Shown: positions 9,513 through 20,279 of the stretch, piece by piece
How the letters are laid out: each line of letters begins with the position of its first letter
How positions within the stretch are numbered: position 1 is the stretch's first letter
Assembly: GCA_026214975.1 (NCBI GenBank)
Contig: JAOBSW010001221.1
Span: 1 to 64,000 of the forward strand
Direction: 5' to 3'
DNA from: Gentiana macrophylla
Taxonomy: Eukaryota; Streptophyta; Magnoliopsida; Gentianales; Gentianaceae
Length of the DNA stretch: 64,000 nucleotides
The notes under the pieces: model-generated
Told to the model about the DNA's origin: nothing
The model's input: the letters and a program-made list of their open reading frames with translations, nothing else
Databases searched by the model: none
Made by a program: the position numbers and the translations under genes

Positions 9513-10625
9513 GTGATCCGAGAGCAACCCTCTAGGGCATCACAACAAGCTAGAGCTGATTTGAGAGATGAGTCCACCTCGGGGTCTGAAACTGATTTGG
9601 ATGTGCCCTTGACACGGTTTACTAAGAATGCCCGAGGTGGTGAGCCGTCTCAGAGGTGGAGGCTGGCTGAAGAGGTTGCTAGGGAGGATGCCGATGAACC
9701 TAGGACCGAGGGACCTCGAAAGAAAGTGAGACCAGCTGTGCCTATCCCTATGCCTCGTCGGTTTGTCAACTCTAAAGCACATGAGGCCTATACCAAACAC
9801 TATTTCGCTCGGAATATGTTGGTTGAGCGGGCGGTGATAGAGACAAATGTGGATCCCGTTTTTGTGAAGTTGTTGCGAGATAGGAAATGGGAGGAATTGA
9901 TGAAGATCCCGACTACCCCAGTTAATGATTCGTTGGTTAGGGAGTTTTACGCTAATTTTTCGGAAACCGACTTGAACACGGGGGTTGTGTTGGTTCGAGG
10001 TGTTAAGGTTCCCATTTCACCACAAGTTTTTAATGCAAAATATGGGTTGGCAGCGTTTGAAGGGTTGGATTATAAGGAGGAAATTAAGAGAAGGCAGGAT
10101 TCGGGACAGGATCCCTTGGAGGAATTGAGGTTGAAAGTTTGCCCCGATGTTGCTTGGACGCTCAGACCGGGTGGGGACCGTAAGGAGATTGTTACTACGG
10201 CGTGGTCTGAGGATTGGAGAGTCTATTGCCGTTTCATCCAGAGTCGTTTATTGCCGAAGAATAATTTGACACACTTTCACATAGGCGACCTTGGAATGTT
10301 GTATGCTTTGGTTTTCAAGTTAAATGTCGATGTTGGCCAAGCGATTTATGATGAGTTGGTGTTCAGTCAGAAGAATTACAAGCGGAGTTTGATTGTCCCA
10401 CATTTGATTCATCAGATATGCAAGGATGCCGGAGTGCCGGAGTATAAGCAGGATCATAGGCCTAAGAACCCGAGAGGTATTCAGAGAGAGAAAGCTCCGT
10501 CTACGGTTGAGTCTGAGGCTGTTCCGTTCATCGAGCCTGGTTCCACGCCGACACCGCCTCAAGCCTCGCTTTTTTTCGATTATCTTCTTCCGAGATTACT
10601 CGGCATAGTATGGCTCATAGTTTGA
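9513..10625 (+). CDS. Athila-type envelope-position ORF (plant transposon protein domain)
   Basis: This is the longest open frame in the window (371 codons counting the first GTG). It lies between integrase and 3' LTR, where Athila elements carry their so-called envelope-like ORF. The middle holds the domain annotated in plants as putative plant transposon protein: AHEAYTKHYFARNMLVERAV, WEELMKIP, VREFYANF, VVLVRGVKVPIS, FNAKYGL, HFHIGDLGMLYAL, YDELVF and LIVPHLIHQIC. No in-frame ATG exists near the start, so the true start may be at 9405 or via splicing. It shifts frame at about 10565; the sequel at 10610-10985 includes a helical stretch (SLRAMLSDIRDGQDNIL) and a hydrophobic run. Function is unknown. 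Confidence 0.75.
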   Translation: MIREQPSRASQQARADLRDESTSGSETDLDVPLTRFTKNARGGEPSQRWRLAEEVAREDADEPRTEGPRKKVRPAVPIPMPRRFVNSKAHEAYTKHYFARNMLVERAVIETNVDPVFVKLLRDRKWEELMKIPTTPVNDSLVREFYANFSETDLNTGVVLVRGVKVPISPQVFNAKYGLAAFEGLDYKEEIKRRQDSGQDPLEELRLKVCPDVAWTLRPGGDRKEIVTTAWSEDWRVYCRFIQSRLLPKNNLTHFHIGDLGMLYALVFKLNVDVGQAIYDELVFSQKNYKRSLIVPHLIHQICKDAGVPEYKQDHRPKNPRGIQREKAPSTVESEAVPFIEPGSTPTPPQASLFFDYLLPRLLGIVWLIV

Positions 10626-11500
10626 GGGCGATGTTGAGTGACATCCGGGATGGCCAAGATAATATTTTGTCGGTTTTGGAATGTATCGTTGATGGACGGC
10701 AACCGAGAGATCGGGCGGGTATTCAATGCAAGTAATATGGATTATGTCTTCTCCGGAGCAGATAGAGCGGGTGATAGCCGAGGTGGTCAGATGGAGGAGA
10801 AGCCCGAGTCGATGATGAGGAGGATGAGCCCCGGTAGACCTCAAGCTATCGCTTCTACTACGCAGACTGAGCCTACCACAGGCACGCCGTCCGTTGTTCG
10901 TATTCTACTTGAGATCCTCCTCATGTTGATGCCCTATTTGGTGGTTCTGTTGTTATTCCTCCGTCGATGCTCCGATTCGCTTTGAGTGATGTTGAGATTT
11001 TTATGCATTTTACGCTTGATGTATTTCTTTCTTTTCTCCGACTCGATCTGGTTGTACGATGACTATTACTACTTTCCTTTTGGATGCTTCTATGATTTCT
11101 GTACTTTCTATTTTTCTTGCTACTGTTGACTATCGTCGGCGTATGTTTAAATCATGTAAGCTGTCTAGCACCACATACTTGGATCGCGATTTCGTTGGTA
11201 TTATGATCATTTTTGGATGACGCTTGTTGTTATATCTCTTTCATTCATTCCTTTCAAATTATTACGTTATTGTGCCCCGTTTCCCCCCAAGATTCTGTTG
11301 TTTTGTCGAGTAGTGTAGATCTAGTTTTTGTTGAGCTCTTGGCTGAGTTCGGTTTGGACGTTTTTTTATCCCGACGCTTTTGCGAGTGTTGTTTCTTTCA
11401 TGCTCCGGCCTGACCAACATCTCGATTTTCTACGCCGCATACTGACTAAGTTTCTTATCCTTTTTTTTTCTCGCACAACATGAGGACATGTTGCATTTTC
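10626..11500 (+). other. A1 3' untranslated region
   Basis: The frame-shifted tail of the envelope-position ORF runs to about 10985 (PTTGTPSVV then a Leu-rich run). After that I see only T-rich non-coding DNA up to the polypurine tract. Confidence 0.5.
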
Positions 11501-11518
11501 AAGTGTGGGGGAGGGGAT
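11501..11518 (+). other. A1 polypurine tract
   Basis: AAGTGTGGGGGAGGGGAT immediately precedes the 3' LTR region and would prime plus-strand synthesis. A2 has a matching AAGTGTGGGGAGGGGAA internally (29597-29613, minus), where it is not next to an LTR. Confidence 0.8.
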
Positions 11519-11520
11519 AG

Positions 11521-12485
11521 TTCGATTTGTGCCTATGTGTACACGTTGTTTTAGTACGTTAGATTGTTGTTTTATGCGAAATGAGCGTAAATTTTTTCAA
11601 AATTTTCCGACATTTTTGTTTTTGTTTTGTCCCGAGTAGGCAATTCAATTTGAAGTTCGTTGTTTTTATAGTCATCTATGCGATATTTCATGTACTTGAC
11701 ACTACTTTTCACGAGCCATAGTGACGATGAGCTATTTTATAAAGCTATACCCCGTTTTGGATTAGTAGTTTTTGATTTTCTTATAAGTCATGTGCTTAGT
11801 GCTACGTATATATCTTGAGATTTATGATAGTTTGTATTTAGATCCGAAGTATGAGATACTGTGAATATCTAGATGTTTGAATGTGATAAGTAACACGTAA
11901 CTAATGTCAAACGAAAGTTGATAGGTTGGAAATCTAGGTTAAAACGCTAAAGTTTACATCTTTGTTTATGTTATGACGCGTTAATTTCCGTAAATCGAAA
12001 GATAGAAATTAATAGGCGAATCATCTACGAAAGTAGGATTCATACCTTTGATAAGATGAACCACAACTTGGTAGAAACTGCAATATAATCGGGATGAGAG
12101 ATTAGTGTTTGTTGGATAGGTGGATCAATACTCGTTTGCCCGTATTAAACTTGATTTAACCCTTGAGACTTGAACTATTTAGTTAGTTTATTTTCTATTT
12201 GCACTTTTAGAGTAATTTGTTCGCAACCAAACCTCCCTAGCTTTGGATTCGTCCTCTGCCTAGTTTATATTCAAAGCATATATGTTCGATTTAGTTTTGT
12301 TTAATCATTGTTTAGTTTAGTTTTCCATGACATAACTTAGTTAGACAAAACTAGAACCACCTCCGCTCTAGTTCCCCGTAAGTTCGACCCGGCATTAACC
12401 ACTAGTACTACGATCCTTATACTTGGGGTTAACCGGATTATAAATTTATTACTTGTTTGTTTTGCATAGATAAAATCCGTAGACA
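11521..12485 (+). repeat. 3' LTR of A1
   Basis: This copy matches 1-963 from 11544 onward. The exact 5' edge is uncertain because the left copy is cut; the TG at 11528 is one candidate. It ends GTAGACA at 12485. It carries a 22-base deletion relative to the left copy. Confidence 0.88.
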
Positions 12486-12770
12486 CCTATGCATCTAGGC
12501 AGTTGAAGGTGCATGAGAAGAATTACCCGACACATGATCTAGAGTTGGCAGCGGTAGTTTTTTGCCTTAAAGACTTGGAGGCACTACTTGTATGGAGTTA
12601 AAGCATGGATCTTCACCGACCATAAGAGTTAAAGTATTTCTTCACCCAATAGAATCTGAATATGAGACAGAGGAGATGGTTAGAATTTGTAAAGGATTAC
12701 GATTTGGATATTCAGTACCATCCGGGAAAAGCAAATGTAGTAGCAGATGCTCTGAGCAGGTAACCAGTGG
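12486..12770 (+). pseudogene. Chromovirus RNase H (3' part)
   Basis: It encodes [20 protein letters not shown], then TDHK-like and, after frameshifts, [20 protein letters not shown] and [10 protein letters not shown], the conserved end of chromovirus RNase H. The 5' part was displaced by A1. Several frame changes occur between 12590 and 12770. Confidence 0.85.
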
Positions 12771-13740
12771 TTGCAGCTCCCAGTGTTGAGGTAGTGGCAG
12801 AAAAACTAGATGGGCTGCACTTCAGGAGCTTTGATCAGATCGAAGACCGGCAGTTTGTGGCACCGTTGTTAGCAAGATCTGAATTGATGGATGACATTCG
12901 GGAGAAGCAAGACGAAGATCCGGTTTTGGTTGATTTGAAGCGGGTTGCTAGGGAGAAGCCTACAGTTGGTTACGTGATGGATAAGAGTGGAAATCTGTGG
13001 TACCAGGATCGTCGGTGTGTACCTAATGTCGGCGACCTAAGATAAAGAGTTATGGAAGAGGCACACAGAATTGCTTTTGCGGTTCATCCAGGCGCTACTA
13101 AAATGTACAGAGATTTAAAGGAAAGATTTTGGTGGCCCTCGATAAAGTTGGAAATAGCCAAGTTTGTGGCAGAGTGTGAAGTTTGTCAGAAGGTTAAAGC
13201 AGAACATAGAAGACCCGGGGGAATGCTTAAGCCATTGGACATCCCTGAATGGAAGTGGGATAAGATTACGATGGATTTCATCACCGGATTACCTAGGACA
13301 AAGGGAGGGCATGATGCAATTTGGGTAATTGTGGATAGATTGACCAAATCTGCCCATTTCTTGCCATACAAAGTTGACATGCCGTTGAAGAAGATGACGA
13401 CACTATATCTGGATAATATAGTGAAGCTACACGGAGTTCCTATCTCTATAGTTTCGGATCGTGATTCGAGGTTCGTCAGTCGGTTTTGGAAGAGCTTACA
13501 AGAAGCTTTTGGAACTAAGATGGATTTGAGCACGACTTTTCATCCTCAGACAGATGGACAATCTGAGAGGACCATCCAAACACTTGAAGACATGTTAAGA
13601 GCTTGTGTTTTGGAAGTAGGCGGATCATGGGATGTTTACCTATCGGTAGCAGAGTTTGCATATAACAACAGTTTTCATGCAAGCATAGGCATGCCACCAT
13701 TTGAAGCGTTGTATGGGAGAAGAAATGTCGAGAGTCCATA
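12771..13740 (+). pseudogene. Chromovirus integrase, lacking C-terminal module
   Basis: It inserts cDNA into the genome in intact elements. HPGATKMYRDLKERFWWP and CEVCQKVKAEH form the HHCC domain (about 13080-13205). The catalytic core has Asp in ITMDFITGLPR, Asp in SIVSDRDSRF and Glu in SERTIQTLEDM. The long frame (13052-13741) is intact to EALYGRR, then joins directly to chromodomain-linker sequence (SRVHNVFHVSML). About 100 residues that normally follow, including the GPY/F module, are missing, so an internal deletion removed them. Confidence 0.88.
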
Positions 13741-14009
13741 ACGTATTTCACGTTTCGATGTTGAAGAAATGTCTGACAAAGAACGGTGTTGAAACTACGG
13801 TTGATCCAGAAATCCTACAAGATAATCTTGCTTACGACGAGAGACCTATCAAGATTTTAGACCGGAAAGAAAAGACGATTAAAAGGCGAATGGTTCCCTT
13901 GGTGCTAGTTCAGTGGAGCAATCATTCACCCGAGGAGGCAACTTGGGAAGTGGAAAGCGACATGATCAGTGAGTTCCAAGAGTTTGCGGACTTACCAGGT
14001 ATGTTCTAG
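13728..14009 (+). pseudogene. Chromodomain end of chromovirus Pol
   Basis: Starting at RVHNVFHVSMLKKCL, the frame reads DPEILQDNLAYDERPIKILD and KRRMVPLVLVQWSNHSPEEATWEVESDM. These are the conserved signature of the integrase-linked chromodomain, which in the family directs insertion to heterochromatin. It ends at TAG near 14009. It is in frame with the ATG at 13701, which overlaps the integrase end in another frame because of the deletion. Confidence 0.88.
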
Positions 14010-14031
14010 TTTCGAGGACGAAACTCCTTTT

Positions 14032-14044
14032 AAGGGGGGAGGAA
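14032..14044 (+). other. Chromovirus polypurine tract
   Basis: AAGGGGGGAGGAA lies immediately before the TG of the LTR (TGTAATATTC), as expected for plus-strand priming. Confidence 0.88.
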
Positions 14045-14746
14045 TGTAATATTCTGATTTTCGGGAAAGGGCAGACGTGTCTTTTTGCGAAAACGAAATA
14101 TTGGGTTCGGTTCCTTTTAATCGGAGTTAATTAATTTGGACATTATATATATATATTTCGAGTGGTATATATATATATAGTAAGGAAATCTGATTTTTTT
14201 ATTACTAAGGGCAAATAAGGAAAACTAAGGTTTTATGGGAATGGGTATTTAAAGGAAAAATTAGACTGATAATCCCCATAACCTTTTTACAAAAAAAAAG
14301 AGAGCAGCCACGTTTTTCCCCTCTCTTCTGCGTATTCAAGGAGAGAGTTGAGGGTTGGGAAAGTTTCACGAATAACTGAAGCTGCTCTTGGTGGTTTTCA
14401 GATCGGACGGGAGCGTTAGAATCGTCGTGAGGAAAGCATCGTCTTGATACCAGTTTGGTTGGCAAAGCTGCAGGCTTTTGTTGAGGTTTTGATCAGTTTC
14501 TGCGGCTGCAAATAGGTAAGGAAACTATCCTTATGATCTCAAATGTCTTTTATAAGGTTTAGATGGAATTATAGGGTGTTTTGATGCTAGATTGATGAGT
14601 TTATGGATTGGTCATTGATCATAAGTGTCATAATATGTTTAGACATAATTTTTCAGAGTTTTTTTGTGTTGTTCTTGCTGTTTTTCAGTTTGGAATCGTT
14701 TTGGGAATCGCATGATGAAGGTTTAGGGTTCTAGTCGAACCCAGGT

Positions 14747-14926
14747 GGACGAGCGTCTGGTCTCTCCGGACGGGTGTCTACTTGGGGCACATTTCGACGA
14801 CAGCGCCTGGCTTTTTACGGACGGGCGTTTGAAGTGTTGTTTTACATTCGAGATTGAAAGCTGCTTTAGGTGGACGGGCGCCCAATAAGCTTCGTGACGG
14901 GCGTCCAGAGCCTTAAACGGGCGTCT
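14747..14926 (+). repeat. Dyad-motif island in chromovirus LTR
   Basis: Six copies or near copies of GGACG-NN-CGTCC occur at 14747-14758, 14768-14779, 14819-14830, 14872-14883, 14895-14906 and 14915-14926. Here the middle is usually GG or AG. The same motif marks the untranslated parts of the unrelated Athila-type elements. Confidence 0.75.
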
Positions 14927-15358
14927 AGCTTGTGTTGTCCTTCTTCCTTTGTAGGCTGTTGTTTAGCCTTATAAGCACGATTTAGCTTTATGAAACCTTT
15001 ATATATGACATAATAAATGGTATAAACTTGGACAAGCCTGAATTGAGCTTCTGATTCGTTCAATTAAAACACCGAATGTACTCTTAAAGGGAGTTGAAGT
15101 TCGGATCCGTCGGAAGAGCATGATAGGCTTGTGCTTTGATGAGTTAACATTCATCAATGTCTGTGTAATTGCTAGGACTTGTCCGTGTCTAGTGGTCTAG
15201 GAAGAGAGTAGTCTGTGTGAGGGAGATTATTTGAAAACACTTAGGTGGCTAGTTAATTATCCTAATAAACAACGTACTTGACTAGTAAAAGATTAAACAA
15301 CATGTCTCTCTTGGCTAGGCACCAGGCTAAATCGTGATGCATGTGCTACCTCTGAAGT

Positions 15359-15546
15359 TGGAGGAACTCTGTAGGTCAAAAGACACTAAGTACAGAGGGA
15401 CTCCACTGAGACGCGCAAGCTATCGGAGTCTACCTTTTCTAGACTTCATGGATATTGGTGTGATCCACTAATATGTTGCAAAAGAGTGTTCCCGAGGTGG
15501 AAGAACTCCGTAGGTCATAATGACCCTAAGTACGGAGGGACTCTTC
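15359..15546 (+). repeat. Two covarying 47-base hairpins in chromovirus LTR
   Basis: 15359-15405 and 15500-15546 are diverged copies of one imperfect hairpin. The inner stem is CTCTGT/ACAGAG in the first and CTCCGT/ACGGAG in the second. The outer stem is TGGAG/CTCCA in the first and GAAGA/TCTTC in the second. The loop side GTAGGTC and the CTAAGTAC block are conserved. Pairing is kept although the bases changed. Confidence 0.65.
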
Positions 15547-16176
15547 TGAGGTGGATGCGCGTAGTGCCCTTGAGTGCGGTTGTAACATAGATAGGCTAGG
15601 TAGAAACGTTTAGTCAATTCGTGTTGATGGACATGAAATGAACCCTAGGTTGAGTCGGTCTCACATAAACAACCAATCGGTTTAAGTATCATTTCCTTAT
15701 AAACTACAGCTGTTTTCATAGCTTCTCTTTCTTATTAAGTACGTTGTACTTACCTCAAATGCATGTTTTTTTTCCTATGTGTTTGGGGATGAGAAGACGA
15801 ACAGGTTTTCGAGGAGGAGTTCGACGACGACGTTTGACGGCACTCGTTGAAGACTTATCATTTCCTGCTTTATTTATACATTTGGATTTCTTTGATACTT
15901 TTGAGGTAGACTTTTGGTCTTTCGAGACGTGTAGTACTTTTCTTTTGGGATTTTTGTACTTTTTTAAATGTAATAAATTTACATTTGTCCACTTTTAGAT
16001 TCCCCTTTTCTATTCTTATAAGTTTAGAAATTTTATACCCGAGTTTTGCTTCCGTTTGCTTTCATTTGATACGACGTAGTAGAGGCTTACGTATAAAGTG
16101 AATTTACTTTTATTTTATACGTGCCGAACGTTTCATTTCCGGATAAGGACTCGGTGTCCGGGAACGGGGCGTTACA

Positions 16177-16701
16177 CCTTTTATCCCCCAAAATCCCCAA
16201 TTTCTTCCCGAATTCCCCCTTACTTACCCCAAAAATTTCATCGATTTCACCCATCTTTATAATCATGGACTTCCCTAAAATTCACCATCCCAAATTCACC
16301 ACACATATCCTAGGAGCTACCCAGATTCAAACTTGTGAGCAAGTGAGCAAATTCCCCTATTGACGACAGTGTGTTGAAGAATAAGAACTTGAAGTAGCTG
16401 AGTAGCCAATTCCCCAATTGGCCTATTCCCCAAGAACAAGAACTTGAAGGAGACGATTGTGTCTTTCAATATTGTTATGCGTATGTAGATTTAATTCGCC
16501 CGGCTATTCAATTTTTTTTTTGTGTGTGTGTGTGACGGAATAATAATGGCTAGGGAAAAGTTAAGTCAAGGCTCACGGGTGTGAAGTGTGGGTAAAGGAA
16601 GAAAAGAGTGCCTTAATTTAATGTGCGTGCAAGTGGCATGGTAATATGAATAAGGTGCAACACAAGTACTAAAGGAACAAAATCAGGGAAGAGAAAAATT
16701 A
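16177..16701. repeat. Duplicated segment, copy A (interrupted by the chromovirus)
   Basis: About 98% identical by eye to 63475-64000. It contains an identical 32-codon ORF (16265-16363, MDFPKIHHPK..., plus strand). I do not recognise the product, and it may be chance. The chromovirus sits exactly at the left end of copy A, so the element's other flank (with the upstream part) must be outside the window. Confidence 0.85.
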
Positions 16702-17200
16702 GCGCTCATTTCAGGGTGAGACTGAAGTGGCCAGTCATTATGGATGAAACATCTTAACGGGTTAGTTTTTCTGCTTACTCTGTGTCAATCATCCTCAACA
16801 CAAAATCAATGCACATTTACCTAAGGCTTAGGAAATAGGATCAAACACATCATATCATACATCTTTCATATCAAAGTAGATTCTTCAAAATTTTATGCAT
16901 TTTAAATCATACTCGAGATGACTAAGTGTAATCCAGCTAGACCTGGACTCGAAACGACTTAACTCATAAGCTCTAGAACTTTACGTAAGTCACTTTTACT
17001 GACCCCTTTTTTGTTGACCCCTTTTTTATTGACCCTAAGACATAAGACATGAATAACAACCAAGGAAACTACACAAGTGACCCTCCCCCACATGTAAATA
17101 TTACATCGTCCACAATGTAAATAAATATATAGAAAATTAGGTGAAAGGACACATTTTGTAATATTTTAACGTAACATGACGCCCAAATATTTTTAATAAG
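16702..17200. other. Intergenic, no feature seen
   Basis: Probably a continuation of the duplicated segment, but copy B is cut by the window end. A short direct repeat (TGACCCCTTTTTT) occurs near 17000-17025. There is no ORF of note. Confidence 0.4.
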
Positions 17201-17712
17201 GAGAATGACAACTTCTACAGTTTTTATAGCCTTAAGGACAAAAGAAACACCCTTGCGCCTAGAAGCGGTACCTGCTTTTCTTTGTTTTTTCTCTTTCCAC
17301 CTCCATTTTCAAGAACTCATATCTTTTGATTTAGATCTCCAAACGCGATAAAAATTTCACTAAATTTTTTATTTTTTCATGCTCTTCGTTTTGAGACTTG
17401 GTTCGATATAATTACATCGTTTTTTGTAAAATTCATTGTTGATTTCACTCAGTGAATCTCAAAAAGTAGTGAATTTCGAATGATAGCAAATTTTGAAAGT
17501 GGATTATCAGAAATTGCATCGGAATATGGTGAACTTGGTCTCAAAATAAAGAGAATAAAAAAATTGGTGAAAGAATATTCAAATTTGGAGTTCTTGATTG
17601 AGATAACTGTTTAAAAAATGGTTTAATATGGTGTTTGTTTTTTATTGGGAAAGAAATGGTGGTGACATTAAATTGATTTTGTCCTTTAAGCAAAAATTTG
17701 AAAAGTAGTCAT
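17201..17712. mobile_element. MITE-like element, family M, copy 1
   Basis: Imperfect terminal inverted repeats of about 40 bases are present. The left end reads GACAACTTCTACAGTTTTTA then AAGGACAAAAG. The right end, reverse-complemented, reads ATGACTACTTTTCAAATTTT then TAAAGGACAAAAT. Interior sequence matches 54887-55432 (inverted) and 43610-43905 (partial). There is no coding capacity. The exact ends and superfamily are uncertain. Confidence 0.65.
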
Positions 17713-19109
17713 ATTCTTTAATTAATGAATTATTCCTGTCATTCTCCCCAATTCCCTCATAAATATAAGGCAAGTGAGTGTAAGAATGAAACCCGCTGAA
17801 TCCGCCAAAGAGGAAAGCTGACTTGATTCTGGCATGGGGGTCAAAAGTGTTTGATCTAATGGTTGAGAGGAGGATAAAAGGAGTGTAGTGGTGGTGGTTG
17901 GAGGCCAACCGGCGATGGACGCCGGAGAGGATGGAATGAACAGCAGCAAAGGGGAACTGGAAGATTTTTTTATGTAGGTTGAGGAAAAAGAGAAAAAGGG
18001 AAAAAAGAAAAAAGAAAAGAAAATGGTGCAGTACACTTTTTCTTTTTTGAGAATCTCATGGTGGGATAAAAATCAACCATGGTGGGATACTCACGTAAAA
18101 TGCACTTAATTTTGTATGAGAGAATCACAGGTGTGATTCCATCGTTAAATGTGCTATTTTTTTACCACATGTGGGTGTGAAAAAAGTCACACCCTGGTGT
18201 GATTGTCCCGTATTTTCCTCCTCCATTTTGCTTTAAAAGACGGTCTCGAAGCACACCACGAAATTGCCTTTCACCTCGATTGTGGCTTTCTCCATGCTCA
18301 ATATTCCAGTGCATGGCATCAAAATTCTCATGTTCCTCTTGTGCAATGTTACCTGGCTGTAAAACCGACACCAAAAACCATGACGGAACAAGACAAAAAA
18401 ACCAAGACCAATGGACTGAGAAAGAAACTCTATTTATTTATTAAACAAGAAAAAAATAAAAGAAAAACACATTCTGAATATATTTTTTATTTTAATAAAC
18501 AAATCCTATTATTAAAAAAAGCGGTAAAAGGTTTGTACAATGTCGTATCATGGCCCTCCCCTTATACCAAAAGACGTTGACGAAGCGTAGCCTTGCCTCC
18601 TTAAAACCAATGTGTGGCAAACCGAGCGTGGGAAAATTGTGCTCATAGAAAAGAGTGCAGCACCCTATGCTACTAAAGCGTAAAACCCCCATGCAAAAAT
18701 TACAACGTGGTATAGTATTGGAGCAAGTACACCAAAGCAAAATTCGCACAATCAAGTCTTTAGTATGCATTCTTCCGTTTTGATATTTATCTTCTTCAAC
18801 CATACTATGCATGTCCTTAGGAACAAACTAGCACGTGGGATCTTCCTTGTTGTCAGCAACGTCTCGATTTAAGGAAAAAAAACAAACAAAAATCATCAGC
18901 TTTAAGCAAATTTGTATCTAAAAATTGGTATTGAAAAATAGCACATGGTTAGCACCTTTCAAAATGTGGAAGGGTGCATCCCAAGATGCACGCCATGATT
19001 TGTACCAAGATGCCCCAATGATCAATGTGTTATGGAGAGATTCTACAAAATTCAAAAAAGTTGAAGCAATTTCCACCCTAAAAATGTTTTGAAAAGAATG
19101 AAAAAAACT
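17713..19109. other. Intergenic, low-complexity
   Basis: No convincing gene. A short repeated phrase (CATGGTGGGAT) occurs at about 18057-18090 and GGTGTGATT-like phrases at 18130-18205. The 18203-18580 open frame has no recognisable domain and is A-rich downstream, so I treat it as chance. Confidence 0.4.
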
Positions 19110-19905
19110 CTTATTTACAACCTGATTTGCACCCTTCATGTTGATAAAGTGAAAGGTGCTTCCGGAATGTTGCGCCTTTAATGTACGTGGCGAATAGTAG
19201 GCAACCCCAATTGATCTCCGAAAAGCAGATTATTAAGATGGCGAGGTAATGCATCGTGTTGTCCACATTGAAGTTAACCAGAATGCATGGAGGCATTTTT
19301 TGCAAGGAAATCAGCAACCATGTTCGCCTCTCAATAAATAGGAGTGATTGGATAACCATTTTTATGAATAAAACTCAGAATGATGTGATCGCATCAAACA
19401 CCTTCTAAGGTATCAGATAGTCGCCTAAAATCATCTTTACAAGTATTTGAGAATCGGTCTCAATAATTAAAGGAGATATATTATTATTGATGTAGAATGT
19501 GATTCCATCGCTCAAAGCTCTTGATTTGTCTACTTGGTTAGTTGAAACTATATAATATGTGCTAGCTACAACAGATGACCATCCGTGTCTCGTATAATAA
19601 AACCCCCCCCTCCCTCCCGGAAGAGCCAGGGTTACCAAATCGAAGAACCATCCGAGTTAAGCTTAATGTATCCATGTGAAGGTTTTTTACCAGCTAATAG
19701 AAATGGCCTTTTACATTTTTTGCCTTCCAAAGCAGGGTATAAAATTGTTACGAACAAGGTAAACATCATCAGCGTCTTGCCTATAAAGGGTTTCCGCCTC
19801 TCGAGCCGTGACAATATTATACTTGATATTATTGATGTGATGGTTAGAATTAGAGTGCTAATATCATCGTACATGAGTCTATTAAGGCATTTCAAAGCTC
19901 CCAAA
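19110..19905 (-). pseudogene. LINE-type RNase H relic
   Basis: On the minus strand, shifted frames encode GYIKLNSDGSSIW, then RALSDGITFYINNNISPLII and ETDSQILVKMI. This matches the plant LINE ORF2 C-terminal RNase H (RVT_3 type; Asp in DGS, Asp in TDS). A degenerate C-terminal part continues to about 19110. Frameshifts are numerous. It could instead derive from a domesticated RNase H-like host gene, but no intact frame remains. Confidence 0.6.
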
Positions 19906-20279
19906 GATGAAAGACTGGAACATGTCGCCTTGAGTCTTCAATTGGACTATTTACTAAACCAAAATAGGGCATCCCTCTGCATTTATTTCTCAATCGGAAA
20001 TAATCATTTTAGCTCTAAAGAAATAAGTGCCTCCTAAAAAATTATACATCTCTTTATCAATGCATACAATGAACCTAACAGAATGATGGACTACGGGAGG
20101 TGAGACGTCAATATATTCTAGATGCTCAAAATTCTCAAATTTAACATCATTATACAACGAAGAGGGACTATAATTATCAAATGCATTTAAATCAAGCGCA
20201 ATAATGTTACTGTCCTTTTAATCTTTTTTTTGGCTCATCAATGTTGAATTCAGGATAATTTCACCATTATCTTGTGAAG

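Larger units (their letters stand above)
1..12485 (+). mobile_element. Athila-type Ty3/gypsy LTR retrotransposon A1, left end cut by window
   Basis: Two long direct repeats (1-963 and about 11521-12485) flank a tRNA-Asp primer site, gag, protease, RT-RNase H, integrase, a small ORF, an envelope-position ORF and a polypurine tract in standard Ty3/gypsy order. The tRNA-Asp primer site and the extra long ORF between integrase and 3' LTR are typical of the plant Athila lineage. The pol genes are broken by many small frameshifts, so the copy looks non-functional as written. It interrupts the RNase H codons of a chromovirus, whose sequence resumes at 12486. The target duplication cannot be checked because the left junction lies outside the window. 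Confidence 0.93.
12486..16176 (+). mobile_element. Chromovirus (Ty3/gypsy, Tekay/Del-like), 3' half
   Basis: Chromovirus coding sequence resumes exactly at the A1 LTR end with TATGCATCTAGGCAGTTGAA (YASRQLK, RNase H). It continues through integrase and chromodomain to a polypurine tract and a 2.1-kb LTR ending GGGGCGTTACA. The 5' half must lie left of A1, outside the window. The base order CCTTT after the LTR matches the uninterrupted site at 63475, so the right junction is well defined. Confidence 0.9.
14045..16176 (+). repeat. Chromovirus 3' LTR
   Basis: It begins TGTAATATTCTG after the polypurine tract and ends GGGGCGTTACA at 16176. It includes an AT-rich promoter-like zone near 14140-14180. 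It also carries two unusual structured parts: a dyad-motif island (14747-14926) and two hairpin copies (15359-15405, 15500-15546). The other LTR is outside the window. Confidence 0.88.

Noticed and set aside
12486..12490. CCTAT as target duplication of A1
   Set aside because: The left junction is outside the window, so it cannot be confirmed.
18203..18580. 125-codon open frame
   Set aside because: No recognisable domain, Lys- and simple-sequence-rich C-terminus, no supporting context.
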